Part shown: in pieces, positions 41,862-50,772 of the stretch
Layout of the letters: each line of letters starts with the position of its first letter
How positions within the stretch are numbered: position 1 is the first letter of the stretch
From: Acidobacteriota bacterium
GTDB lineage: Bacteria; Acidobacteriota; Blastocatellia; Pyrinomonadales; Pyrinomonadaceae
Assembly (NCBI GenBank): GCA_020199835.1
Contig: JAIVJV010000004.1
Coordinates: forward strand, 186,001 to 250,000
Direction: 5' to 3'
Length of the DNA: 64,000 nt
The notes under the pieces: model-generated
Databases searched by the model: none
What the model saw: only the letters and a program-made list of their open reading frames with translations
What the model was told of the DNA's origin: nothing
Program-made: the position numbers and the translations under genes

Positions 41862-43277
41862 ATGACAACCGCGACGCCGAAGCCGCCACCCATCACCGAC
41901 ATCGAAGAAGCCAACATCACCGAAACCCCTGACTTCGCGGGGCACCCGCGCGGGCTCGGCACGCTCTTTTTCACAGAGCTGTGGGAACGCTTCAGCTACT
42001 ACGGCATGCGTTCGATCCTGATCCTCTACATGACGTCGGCCGCGGCGGCGGGCGGTCTCGGCATGAGCGTGCCGGAGGCCGCCGGACTTTACGGCACTTA
42101 TACCATGGCGGTTTACCTGACCGCGCTTCCTGGCGGATTGATCGCGGATTATCTGACCGGTGCGCGGTTGGCAGTGTTCATCGGTGGAGTCATCATCGCG
42201 GCGGGCCACTTCTCAATGGCCTTCCATTCGACCACAACGTTCTATTTAGGACTCGGCCTGATCGCGATTGGTACCGGCCTGTTGAAACCAAACATCAGCG
42301 TCATGGTCGGCGGGCTTTATCGCGAGAACGATCCGCGCCGCGACAGCGGTTTCTCGATCTTTTACATGGGCATTAACCTCGGCGCGTTTCTCGCCCCGTT
42401 GATCGTCGGCTATCTCGCTAAAGGCGAATCGTTCAAAAGATTTCTTTCGTCGATGGGCATGGACCCGGCGAAGAGTTGGCACTGGGGTTTCGCGGCCGCC
42501 GGCGTCGGCATGGTATTCGGCCTGATTATTTACCTGCTGAATCGACGCCAACTCGCACGCGTGGGCAGCAAAGTAAAGACCGTCACCAAAGGCACGGAGG
42601 CAACGGGGCCCGGAACGGCCGCACCGTTGACCAGAGGGGACTGGAAACGCATCGCGGCAATCTTCATTTTCTTCGTCTTCACGATTCTTTTTTGGGCAGC
42701 GTACGAGCAAAAAGGCGCGAGCCTGAATCTTTTCGCGGATCGACTCGTCCGCACCGAGATCTTCGGGGTAACGTTCCCGGCGCCGTATCTACAATCCCTG
42801 ACGCCGCTGTTTGTAATCATGTTGACGCCGGTGTTCGCGATCCTTTGGGTTCGTTTGCGAGAGCGGCAGCCTTCGAGTCCGGGGAAGTTTACGCTCGGCT
42901 TGCTGCTGATCGGTCTCGCATACGTGTTGATCGTTCCCGCCGCGATGTTGACGGCGCAGGGCCGAGTCAGTTTCTGGTGGCTGGTGGGTCTGTACTTCCT
43001 CGAGGTCTGCGGTGAGATGTGCTTGAGTCCAGTCGGCCTCAGCACCGTCACCAAGCTTTCGCCGCCAAAACTCGTTGGGATCATGATGGGCGTTTGGTTT
43101 CTCGCAGCAGCGTTGGGTAATAAGCTTGCGGGTTTCCTGTCGAGCTTCTTTGTGTCCAACGATTCCTGGCGGCTGACGATTTTATACGGCGGCATCGCTG
43201 CGGGCCTGCTCGTGTCGGCGGGAATCCTCGCGATGTTTACTCCCGCGATTAAACGATTGATGGGCAAGGTTAAGTGA
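41862..43277 (+). CDS. POT/PTR-family proton-coupled peptide transporter
   Basis: A 471-residue, 12 to 14 helix MFS-fold transporter. The N-terminal ELWERFSYYGMRSILILY is the ExxERFxYYG motif needed for proton and peptide binding. GGLIADYLTGAR, GTGLLKPNISVMVGGLY and DSGFSIFYMGINLGAF are further POT signatures. It imports di- and tripeptides with protons. The stop is two bases before the dimethylargininase start, so peptide import and breakdown of modified arginine may be co-expressed. Divergent from the VWFA gene, with 70 bases between starts. Confidence 0.92.
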   Translation: MTTATPKPPPITDIEEANITETPDFAGHPRGLGTLFFTELWERFSYYGMRSILILYMTSAAAAGGLGMSVPEAAGLYGTYTMAVYLTALPGGLIADYLTGARLAVFIGGVIIAAGHFSMAFHSTTTFYLGLGLIAIGTGLLKPNISVMVGGLYRENDPRRDSGFSIFYMGINLGAFLAPLIVGYLAKGESFKRFLSSMGMDPAKSWHWGFAAAGVGMVFGLIIYLLNRRQLARVGSKVKTVTKGTEATGPGTAAPLTRGDWKRIAAIFIFFVFTILFWAAYEQKGASLNLFADRLVRTEIFGVTFPAPYLQSLTPLFVIMLTPVFAILWVRLRERQPSSPGKFTLGLLLIGLAYVLIVPAAMLTAQGRVSFWWLVGLYFLEVCGEMCLSPVGLSTVTKLSPPKLVGIMMGVWFLAAALGNKLAGFLSSFFVSNDSWRLTILYGGIAAGLLVSAGILAMFTPAIKRLMGKVK

Positions 43278-43278
43278 C

Positions 43279-44049
43279 GTGTTCACGAGAGCCGTGGTCC
43301 GCCCGCCGGGCAAGAGCTTCGACGGCGGATTAACCAGCGCTGAGATGGGTAAACCGGATTTCGACGTTGCAGTCGAGCAGCACGAAGCGTATTGCCGCGT
43401 GTTGGAAGAGTGTGGTCTAAGGCTAACGAGATTAGCTGCGGATGATCGTTATCCGGATTCAACGTTTGTCGAAGACACGGCGATACTGACGCGGCGCGGC
43501 GCCGTCATTTGCCGGCCGGGCGCTGTTAGCCGGCTCGGTGAAACAGAAGAAATCGCGCGTGTTTTACGGCTGGACTTCACGCGCATTTACACCATCCACG
43601 AGCCTGGCACGGTCGATGGCGGCGACATTTGCGAGGCGGGCGACCACTTCTTTATCGGCGTCTCGAACCGCACGAACGAGAACGGCGCAACGCAGCTCGC
43701 TAGGTTTCTGGCCGAGCTAGGCTACACTTCCACTTTGATCGAGATACGCGGTCTGAGTAATATCCTTCATCTAAAAAGCGGCATTGCTTACCTCGACGAC
43801 AGCCGGATCGTGATTATCGACGAGCTGAAGGACCGGAAAGAGTTCTCGGGTTATGATCTGATTCACGTAAACGCCGAGGAGGCATACGCTGCAAACTGTT
43901 TACCGGTGAATGATCGAGTGCTGATCGCCGCTGGTTACCCTGGTTTGCAGCGGCGGTTGCGGGATCTTGACTACGACACGATCGTTTTGGACATGTCGGA
44001 GTTTCAAAAGATGGATGGCGGGCTCAGTTGCCTGTCGTTACGGTTTTAA
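43279..44049 (+). CDS. N(G),N(G)-dimethylarginine dimethylaminohydrolase-like protein
   Basis: A 256-residue enzyme of the guanidine-modifying (amidinotransferase) fold. Conserved blocks are TRAVVRPPGKSF, PDSTFVEDTAIL, EPGTVDGGDIC, SNILHLKSG with catalytic H164, and the nucleophile C251 in GGLSCLSLRF. DDAH converts methylated arginine to citrulline and methylamines; related hydrolases act on arginine itself. The GTG start lies two bases after the POT stop. Substrate was not tested, and some homologues are arginine deiminase-like. Confidence 0.85.
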   Translation: MFTRAVVRPPGKSFDGGLTSAEMGKPDFDVAVEQHEAYCRVLEECGLRLTRLAADDRYPDSTFVEDTAILTRRGAVICRPGAVSRLGETEEIARVLRLDFTRIYTIHEPGTVDGGDICEAGDHFFIGVSNRTNENGATQLARFLAELGYTSTLIEIRGLSNILHLKSGIAYLDDSRIVIIDELKDRKEFSGYDLIHVNAEEAYAANCLPVNDRVLIAAGYPGLQRRLRDLDYDTIVLDMSEFQKMDGGLSCLSLRF

Positions 44050-44057
44050 GGAGGACT

Positions 44058-44516
44058 ATGTCGGAAAACTTTGATAAGGCGGCAGCGGTAAAACTTCTCA
44101 ATCAAATCATGGAAGCGGAACTTGCGGGTGTTGTTCGCTACACACATTATTCACTGATGATTTTTGGTCACAACCGGATTCCGATCGTTAGCTGGCTGCG
44201 CGGCGAGGCTACCACTTGCCTTACACACGCAAACGAGGCCGGCGAGCTTGTCACCCACTTCGGTGAACATCCCTCGCTGAAGATCGGCGCGTTGCTCGAA
44301 ACGCATCAACACGGCATCAACGACATTCTCACCGAATCGCTCAGAGCCGAAAAAGAAGGACTCGATCTTTACAAACAACTGCTGGATCTCGTGCGCGATC
44401 GCTCAGTGCTGCTCGAAGAGTACGCGCGTCGCATGATTGCCGAGGAACAACTCCACATCGGCGAAGTGAACAAGATGTTGCGCAAACCGGGTGAGATCGC
44501 GCAGTTTCAGGCATGA
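44058..44516 (+). CDS. Bacterioferritin-like protein
   Basis: A 152-residue four-helix bundle of the ferritin-like family. The ATG at 44058 follows AAGGAGG. Ferroxidase-type ligands appear in MEAELAGVVRYTHY, GEATTCLTHANEAGE and EEQLHIGEV, one pair of ExxH-type sites in each half. The haem-binding methionine of classical bacterioferritin is not obvious, so it may be haem-free (bacterial ferritin or Dps-like assembly). It would store iron as a 24-mer. It is seven bases after the dimethylargininase gene. Confidence 0.82.
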   Translation: MSENFDKAAAVKLLNQIMEAELAGVVRYTHYSLMIFGHNRIPIVSWLRGEATTCLTHANEAGELVTHFGEHPSLKIGALLETHQHGINDILTESLRAEKEGLDLYKQLLDLVRDRSVLLEEYARRMIAEEQLHIGEVNKMLRKPGEIAQFQA

Positions 44517-44527
44517 TTTAGCGCTAA

Positions 44528-45109
44528 TTGAGACGTACAACAAAGCAACACGAAATCACCCAACTGCTCGCCGAGTGGCGCGACGGCAATCAGTCCGCGC
44601 TTGACGAGTTGTATCCACTGGTCTACGACGAACTGCATCGGCTCGCCCGACGTTACATGAGCCGTGAACGCGGCGGCCACACCTTACAGACTACTGCGCT
44701 GATCAACGAGGCGTACGTTCGCCTCGTCGATCAGAAAAACGTGGTATGGGCCAATCGCGCACACTTCTTCGCCATCTCCGCGCAAATCATGCGACGCATT
44801 CTGATCGACCACGCTCGACGTCACGCGTATGCCAAGCGAGGCGGTGGCGCGCAACAGGTGACGCTCGACGAAGCGGCCAGCATCACACCCGGCATCGGAT
44901 CCGACCTGCTCCGGTTGGATGAAGCCCTCAAGAGTCTGGCGGAAATGGATCCGCGCCGCAGCCAGGTAGTCGAGCTGCGCTACTTCGGCGGCTTGAACAA
45001 CGAAGAGATCGCGGGCGTGTTGCACGTTTCGGAGAATACCGTGACGCGCGACTGGAACATGGCGCGGGCGTGGCTCTACCAACAACTCACCGAAAGTGCC
45101 GGCAATTGA
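44528..45109 (+). CDS. ECF-type RNA polymerase sigma factor (kinase-linked)
   Basis: A 193-residue sigma factor of the short ECF group often encoded with Ser/Thr kinases (TIGR02999 type). Region 2 is DELYPLVYDELHRLARRY, then QTTALINEAYVRLVD; region 4 is LAEMDPRRSQVVELRYFGGLNNEEIAGVL and SENTVTRDWNMAR. It starts at a TTG 12 bases after bacterioferritin. Its stop overlaps a TTG of the kinase gene (TTGA). This group usually has no anti-sigma factor and is thought to be controlled by the linked kinase. Confidence 0.88.
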   Translation: MRRTTKQHEITQLLAEWRDGNQSALDELYPLVYDELHRLARRYMSRERGGHTLQTTALINEAYVRLVDQKNVVWANRAHFFAISAQIMRRILIDHARRHAYAKRGGGAQQVTLDEAASITPGIGSDLLRLDEALKSLAEMDPRRSQVVELRYFGGLNNEEIAGVLHVSENTVTRDWNMARAWLYQQLTESAGN

Positions 45110-46947
45110 GTCCCGAACGTTGGCAACAAGTAAGCCGGATATTCAGATCTGCGATCTCGCTCGAAGATGAAGCGCGTAAAGTTTTCGTCGCGGAACAGTG
45201 TGGCGAAGACGAGTCGCTCCGCTCGGCAGTAGAAAAACTGATCGACTCGCATCATCGCGCGGATGAGGAAGACTTCATCGGAGGACGCGCGGCGGAAGAC
45301 GGCGCCGCTTTGCTGATCGTCGAAAATGACGAGCCTGACGCGCCGCGTTTTACCACAGGCCAACAGTTCGGTTCGTACATCATTCTCGATCGACTCGGCA
45401 TCGGTGGAATGGGTGAGGTTTACCTCGCCCGCGACTCGCGGCTCGGGCGAACCGTCGCGCTGAAAGTGCTGGCGGCCGACGTCTCCGCCGATAAACGACG
45501 CATGAAGCGCTTTCGCCAGGAAGCTAAAGTCGCGTCGTCACTCAACCAGCCAAACATCCTCACGATTTTCGAGTTTGGCGAAGCCGATGGTCTTACTTTC
45601 CTGGCTACCGAATACATCGACGGCGACACGTTGCGTGATTACCTGCGCGGCAGGCGCGCGAAGCTGACCGAAATCCTCGATATCACGATTCAGATACTTG
45701 CGGCGCTTGATGCGGCTCACGACGCACGCATTGTTCATCGCGATATCAAACCGGAAAACGTGATGGTTCGCCGTCGCGATCGCGTGGTGAAAGTGCTCGA
45801 CTTCGGCCTCGCGAAAGTGACAGAGAAGAGAATGCACGGGCACATCGATCGGGACTCGCAACACGAAACCGCTACCGCCGCGTTCAAAACTGCTCCCGGC
45901 ATGTTGATGGGAACGATCAATTACATGTCACCCGAGCAGGCGCAGGCGCGCGACGTTGACGAGCGGACGGATATCTGGAGCACGGGTGTGATCCTTTACG
46001 AAATGTTGACAGGAGTGATGCCGTTCACTGGGCCAACTACGAGTCACACGCTCGTCCAGATCATCGAGAAAGAACCGCTGCCGTTCAACAAGACGCTCAC
46101 CGGGCAAGTGCCGGATGAGTTGCAGCGGATAGTTCGCAAGGCGATGGCCAAGAGTCTGGACGAACGTTACCAGACCGCGAAGGACATGCTGATCGACTTG
46201 AGGCATTTGAAGCGGCAGTTGGAAGGTACGGTTGAGGGTTCCTCCGAGCGTGATGTGGGAACAAAGAAGAAACGTGTGTTGTTGTTTGCGATCGCCGCGA
46301 TGGTGGTTTTTACGATCGGGCTCTTCGCGTTCAGTATCTGGCGCGCTTCGCCGGCGCCATCGACTGTTTCCACCAACGCGCCCGCCGCTCCGGTTGCGGT
46401 TCCGGAGCGCGTGTTGACCTACTGGATCACGGTGCAGAAATTTCGCGACGGAAAGTATCAGAAACCGTTTACCGTAGCCGGTGAGATCAATTTTGAAGCG
46501 CGTGATGAGATTCGTTTGAACGTTCGCAGCCCGCAGAACGGCCATCTTTACGTGTTGAACGAAGGACCGCGTGAAGGGACGAACACTCCGGAGTTTGTAA
46601 TTTTCTTTCCCTCGCCGACAGCGAACGAAGGCTCATCTCTCTTGACCGCGGGCCAGGAGGTGCAAATTCCCGAACAGACATGGCTGCGGTTCGATGCGCA
46701 GGCCGGCGTTGAACGATTGTGGCTGGTCTTTACTGAGCAAGCGGTGCCGGAGTTTGAGAGCGTCAAGCAGTTTGCCAACACCCAAACGCGCGGACTTATT
46801 ACTGATGCCGCTCAGAGTAAGTCGATCCAGGACTTTCTCACTAGTCATTCAAACACTAAACCTGAGTTCGAAAAAAGCGACACACTGACCACCCTCAAAG
46901 CCAATGGCAGAATCCTGCTATATCCCGTAAGACTCGAACATCACTGA
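45106..46947 (+). CDS. Membrane Ser/Thr protein kinase with C-terminal DUF4384 domain
   Basis: About 613 residues. The kinase domain (about residues 88-380) has the Gly loop LGIGGMGEVYLARD, ATP-binding K120, catalytic D213 in HRDIKPEN and metal-binding D232 in DFGLA, then the activation loop GTINYMSPEQ. A transmembrane helix (about 390-412, VLLFAIAAMVVFTIGLFAF) leads to an outside DUF4384 domain (about 440-540: LRSPQNGHLYVL-like). The N-terminal 85 residues are helical. The TTG at 45106 overlaps the sigma stop. Likely regulates the sigma factor by phosphorylation after sensing through DUF4384, which is an inference. Confidence 0.85.
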   Translation: MSPERWQQVSRIFRSAISLEDEARKVFVAEQCGEDESLRSAVEKLIDSHHRADEEDFIGGRAAEDGAALLIVENDEPDAPRFTTGQQFGSYIILDRLGIGGMGEVYLARDSRLGRTVALKVLAADVSADKRRMKRFRQEAKVASSLNQPNILTIFEFGEADGLTFLATEYIDGDTLRDYLRGRRAKLTEILDITIQILAALDAAHDARIVHRDIKPENVMVRRRDRVVKVLDFGLAKVTEKRMHGHIDRDSQHETATAAFKTAPGMLMGTINYMSPEQAQARDVDERTDIWSTGVILYEMLTGVMPFTGPTTSHTLVQIIEKEPLPFNKTLTGQVPDELQRIVRKAMAKSLDERYQTAKDMLIDLRHLKRQLEGTVEGSSERDVGTKKKRVLLFAIAAMVVFTIGLFAFSIWRASPAPSTVSTNAPAAPVAVPERVLTYWITVQKFRDGKYQKPFTVAGEINFEARDEIRLNVRSPQNGHLYVLNEGPREGTNTPEFVIFFPSPTANEGSSLLTAGQEVQIPEQTWLRFDAQAGVERLWLVFTEQAVPEFESVKQFANTQTRGLITDAAQSKSIQDFLTSHSNTKPEFEKSDTLTTLKANGRILLYPVRLEHH

Positions 46948-47235
46948 CCCGACTTTGCATTGACCCGCACGCGGCGCGCGCTTATGATTCGGCAATCAAA
47001 ACCATCGAAGATTCTCCGGGGTTGTAAGTCTTTCCCAGTTACCGTATTTCGTCCAGACGGCTTCCGGCAAAAAGCTCGGATTTGGTGGTTTTCCTAGACA
47101 GTTCTCGCGTTAATAATTGAAAAGAGTGTGGCGCGCGCGGTGTCTGAACGGAGACGCTCGCGCCGTTCGCAGACCCAGAGCACAAGCCGTTACGGTTGTG
47201 TCAAACCCTAACAGCACCAAATAGGAGAAACACTC
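46948..47235. other. Structured intergenic region before the small acidic protein gene
   Basis: A 288-base gap with no gene. It holds a 7-bp closing stem (AAAACCA 46998-47004 with TGGTTTT 47086-47092), a GC-rich hairpin (GGCGCG 47130-47135 with CGCGCC 47159-47164, inner GTGTCT 47140-47145 with AGACGC 47152-47157) and a smaller hairpin at 47181-47200. None is followed by a T-run. Not recognised as a known riboswitch. Confidence 0.45.
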
Positions 47236-47604
47236 ATGGCTGACGATTTAGACAATGTAGACAAGAAGATCGTGGTTGACAGTTTCACTGGCGACCCTGA
47301 TGGCGACGACTTGAAGGGGTGTTACTTCAAGTATAAGAAGTCCGACCAAACCTATACTTTCCACGACAAAGACGACACCGCGAAATGTACCGACCTGACC
47401 GTTGGTTCCGGTTGTTCGTTTTCACTCGACGAGTATCCCGGCATCAGTTGGACCATCACTCTCGTCGCGCCCTGCACCGAGACGGTCGTGAATGGAACCT
47501 GGGAGAACACCGACAACCCGACCGCTGAAGAAGGCGGAACCTTCCAGGCACAGGCCGGAGGCACCATGGATGCCGACGCGAGTGCTGCGTCAGCGTCAAG
47601 ATAG
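47236..47604 (+). CDS. Small acidic protein of unknown function
   Basis: A 122-residue protein not recognised. It is Asp/Thr-rich, starts MADDLDNVDKKIVVDSFTGD, has four Cys (GCYFKY, KCTDL, GCSF, PCTE) likely forming disulphides or metal sites, and ends in an Ala/Ser-rich low-complexity tail. No signal peptide or transmembrane helix. A TAGGAGAA ribosome-binding site precedes the ATG. It lies between the kinase and the CHAT protease gene, behind a structured leader, so it may be a substrate or a structural part of that system; this is a guess. Confidence 0.65.
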   Translation: MADDLDNVDKKIVVDSFTGDPDGDDLKGCYFKYKKSDQTYTFHDKDDTAKCTDLTVGSGCSFSLDEYPGISWTITLVAPCTETVVNGTWENTDNPTAEEGGTFQAQAGGTMDADASAASASR

Positions 47605-47643
47605 TGACGGAAGGTGGCGCCTTGTGTCACCCCGGAAGAGCAT

Positions 47644-50600
47644 ATGTTGAAGAAGTCGTTTCAACTCCTGCTTCAGATAGCGGCGGCACTGGTCATCTCT
47701 GCGGCACCCGTTGCGGGCCAAACGTCCGCGGAGCTGCCAGTGCTGTCCGCTGTTAAGCGGGAACTCAACGGTGGCGAAACTCATTCGTATCGAGTACAGC
47801 TAACGTCCGGACAGTTTCTGCACGCCGTTGTGGAACAGGACAACATCGACCTCGCGACCGCTGTTTTTGGACCAGACGGCAAGCAACTTTCCGAAAGCGA
47901 TAGTCCAAACGATCGTTGGGGATTCGAACCCGTTATCGTGCTGGCGAACGCCGCCGGTGAATACCGCGTTGACGTACGTTCACCAAACAGCCGCGCTCCC
48001 GCCGGAGGTTACGAAATCCGCACGATCGCCCTGCGCTCCGCTACCGCGACTGATCGAGGCCACGCCGCCGCTCAACTCGCCTTTGACGAAGCAAGAAAAC
48101 TGAGACAACAGCAAAATCCCGACTCCAAACGCGCGGCCATTGAGAAGTACGAGCAGGCACTCCCACTCTTCGCGAAGGCTGATGACATCTATCGCCGCGC
48201 GCTCACGCTGCACTCAATCGGTCTTGCTTATTACGCGTTGAACGAGATACGCAAAGCGCTCGACTACTTCAGGCAGACTGCCGCCCTGGCTGGTCCGGCA
48301 GGATACTCGAGAGTCGAAGCGGGCGCTGAAACCTACATCGGTGGAATGCTAGACATTCTCGGCGACGTCGGCAAGGCTTTGGACCATCATCAACGAGCGC
48401 TCAAGCTGGCACGCGCGGGCGGTTACCGTCAGGCTGAAGGAAGTTCACTCAGTAACATTGGCAAGATTTACAACGACGCGGCGGACTGGCAGAAGGCCCT
48501 GGAGTTTTATCGGCAGGCTCTGCCGGTCTTTCAAGCTCTCGGCAGCAAACCGAACGAAGCGCTCACGCTCAACAACATCGGCATCGCCTACCTCGAGTTA
48601 GGTGAACAGGAGCGGGCCCTCGACTATCTACAACAGTCGCTCGCCTTGATGCGTGCGGGCACCGACAAAAATGCCGAAGCGTACACGCTCCTTAACATCG
48701 GCCGTGTCCACCGGCGCATGGGCCAATACGAGAAGGCCCGAAGCTTTTACAGCGAGGCGCAGGCGATTCAAAAACAGACTGGTAATCGCGCGCAAGAAGG
48801 CGAGACACTCGGTGAGATGGGCGTGGCGTACTCTGCCGAGGGACAGCACGAAAAGGCCGTTGAATATCACCGCCAGGCACTTGAGATTCAACGCGCTACC
48901 GGAAATCTTCGGCGTGAAGCACTCACACTAACTAATCTCGGCGAAGCCTACAACTTGTTGGACCAGCCTGAGAAAGCTCTCGAGCAGTTTACAACCGCGC
49001 TCGCGATCCTGCGTAACATCGGCGACTTGAACAACGCGGCAAACGCCCTCGACGGGATTGCGCGGGCAGAGAAGAAGCGCGGCAATCTTCAGGCTGCTCG
49101 TAAACACATCGAGGACGCGCTGGCGTTGAGCGAAACGGTGCGCGCACGTTCGAGCAGTTTGCAGATGCGCGCGTCGTATCGTGCTTCGGTCGAGAAAGCG
49201 TACGAGTTGTACATCGACGTGCTGATGCAGCAGCACGCGCAGAATCCGGCCGGTGGTCACGACGCCGAAGCGTTGAGCGCGTACGAACGCGGCCGCGCGC
49301 GCAGCCTGGTGGAGCAGTTGAGTGAAGCGCGAGTGGACATTCGCCGCGACGTCGATCCGCAGTTAATTAAAAAGGAGCACGACCTCTCGCGCGACTTGAA
49401 CGCGAAAGCGCAACGTGAGATGCAGCTCAAGTTGCGCAAGGCCAACAACGACGATTTGGCGGCAATAAAAAGAGAGATGAACGCGCTTGAAGATGAGTAT
49501 CAACAAGTGCAGGCTTCGATCCGCAAAACGAGTCCGCAGTACGCTGCGCTGACGCGACCACGGCCGCTCGGTTTGAAAGAGATTCAGCAGGAGTTGGACG
49601 CGGGCACGCTGTTGCTCGAGTACTCGCTGGGCGAGGAACGAAGTTACCTCTGGGCCGTTACGCCGGATTCTTTGAAGACTTACGTGCTGCCTAAGCGCGC
49701 GGAGATCCAGAAGGTTGCGCAAAAGGTTTACGAAACTTTGATTGCGCGTAGTGTGACGAAGCTGGAAACACCTGCGCGACGAAAGGCGCGAATCGCCGGA
49801 GCTGACGTGGAGTTTCAACAGACGGCGACTGAGTTGAGCCGAATGATTATCGAGCCTGCTGCGAGCGAGTTGGGAAACAAGCGGCTCGTGATCGTTGCAG
49901 AGGGCGCGTTGCAGTATGTGCCCTTCGGCGCGTTGTCCATGCCGGCAGTTGCTTATCAACCGCTCATCGTGCGCCACGAGGTGATCAGTCTTCCGTCTGC
50001 GTCGGCCTTCGCGGTTCAACGAGAGAACCTCGCGAACAGGGAACCCGCGCCAAAGACGCTCGCGGTCATTGCCGATCCGGTGTTCTCGGTTGGCGATCCG
50101 CGCGTTAAAGCCGGCGCAGAATCCGCGCCGCAAGTCGCGACCAGAAGCCTCGAACACGGTCCTGCCGGTACCGCGCCTGGTGCTCAGCTTTCGATTCCGC
50201 GTCTGCCGTTTACACGTTGGGAAGCGGATCAGATTCTCGCCGTCGCGCGCGCCGGGTCGAATTTGAAGGCGCTGGACTTTCGTGCGAACCGCGCGATTGC
50301 GACGAGTGGCGAGCTGAGCAAATACCGTTACGTGCATTTCGCGACGCACGGTTATCTCGACACCGCACGCTCAGGTTTGTCAGCGATTGTGCTGTCGTTG
50401 TACGACGAAAACGGCAAACCACAGGATGGCTTTCTGCGCGCGCACGATATTTACAACCTCAAACTACCGGCGGAACTCGTGGTGCTGAGCGCGTGTGAAA
50501 CCGGACTCGGCAAAGACGTGCGCGGGGAAGGTCTCGAAGGACTGACGCGCGGGTTTATGTATGCCGGAGCGCGTCGCGTGGTGGTGAGTTTATGGAACGT

Positions 50601-50772
50601 CAACGACAAAGCGACAGCCACGTTGATGCAGCGTCTTTACGCCGGCATGTTGCGGACTAATAAAACACCCGCTGCGGCTTTGCGAGCGGCGCAAATCGAG
50701 ATGTTGCGCAGCGGTCAATGGCAGGCGCCGTATTACTGGGCAGCCTTTGTGATGCAAGGAGAATGGAAATGA
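47644..50772 (+). CDS. Exported TPR-CHAT protein (caspase-like peptidase)
   Basis: A 1042-residue protein. A signal peptide ends near SAAPVAGQ (residue 24). A PPC-like beta domain (about residues 35-130: ETHSYRVQLTSGQFLHAVVEQ) follows. About nine TPR units span roughly 145-510, then a helical coiled-coil linker. The C-terminal CHAT domain holds the dyad H902 (HFATHGYL) and C951 (LSACETG), with VRGEGLEGLTRGFMYAGARRVVVS. The CHAT fold is a caspase/gingipain relative. Signal peptide plus PPC suggests it acts outside the inner membrane. The last four bases overlap the next gene (ATGA). Confidence 0.88.
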   Translation: MLKKSFQLLLQIAAALVISAAPVAGQTSAELPVLSAVKRELNGGETHSYRVQLTSGQFLHAVVEQDNIDLATAVFGPDGKQLSESDSPNDRWGFEPVIVLANAAGEYRVDVRSPNSRAPAGGYEIRTIALRSATATDRGHAAAQLAFDEARKLRQQQNPDSKRAAIEKYEQALPLFAKADDIYRRALTLHSIGLAYYALNEIRKALDYFRQTAALAGPAGYSRVEAGAETYIGGMLDILGDVGKALDHHQRALKLARAGGYRQAEGSSLSNIGKIYNDAADWQKALEFYRQALPVFQALGSKPNEALTLNNIGIAYLELGEQERALDYLQQSLALMRAGTDKNAEAYTLLNIGRVHRRMGQYEKARSFYSEAQAIQKQTGNRAQEGETLGEMGVAYSAEGQHEKAVEYHRQALEIQRATGNLRREALTLTNLGEAYNLLDQPEKALEQFTTALAILRNIGDLNNAANALDGIARAEKKRGNLQAARKHIEDALALSETVRARSSSLQMRASYRASVEKAYELYIDVLMQQHAQNPAGGHDAEALSAYERGRARSLVEQLSEARVDIRRDVDPQLIKKEHDLSRDLNAKAQREMQLKLRKANNDDLAAIKREMNALEDEYQQVQASIRKTSPQYAALTRPRPLGLKEIQQELDAGTLLLEYSLGEERSYLWAVTPDSLKTYVLPKRAEIQKVAQKVYETLIARSVTKLETPARRKARIAGADVEFQQTATELSRMIIEPAASELGNKRLVIVAEGALQYVPFGALSMPAVAYQPLIVRHEVISLPSASAFAVQRENLANREPAPKTLAVIADPVFSVGDPRVKAGAESAPQVATRSLEHGPAGTAPGAQLSIPRLPFTRWEADQILAVARAGSNLKALDFRANRAIATSGELSKYRYVHFATHGYLDTARSGLSAIVLSLYDENGKPQDGFLRAHDIYNLKLPAELVVLSACETGLGKDVRGEGLEGLTRGFMYAGARRVVVSLWNVNDKATATLMQRLYAGMLRTNKTPAAALRAAQIEMLRSGQWQAPYYWAAFVMQGEWK

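Noticed and set aside
49363..50349. 328-codon minus-strand frame inside the TPR-CHAT gene
   Set aside because: Arg-rich with no ribosome-binding site or domain; it overlaps the catalytic part of the CHAT protein.
47644..50772. CRISPR-associated TPR-CHAT (type III-E) protease
   Set aside because: No cas gene or repeat array is near, and the protein has a signal peptide and PPC-like domain, so it works outside the cytoplasm.
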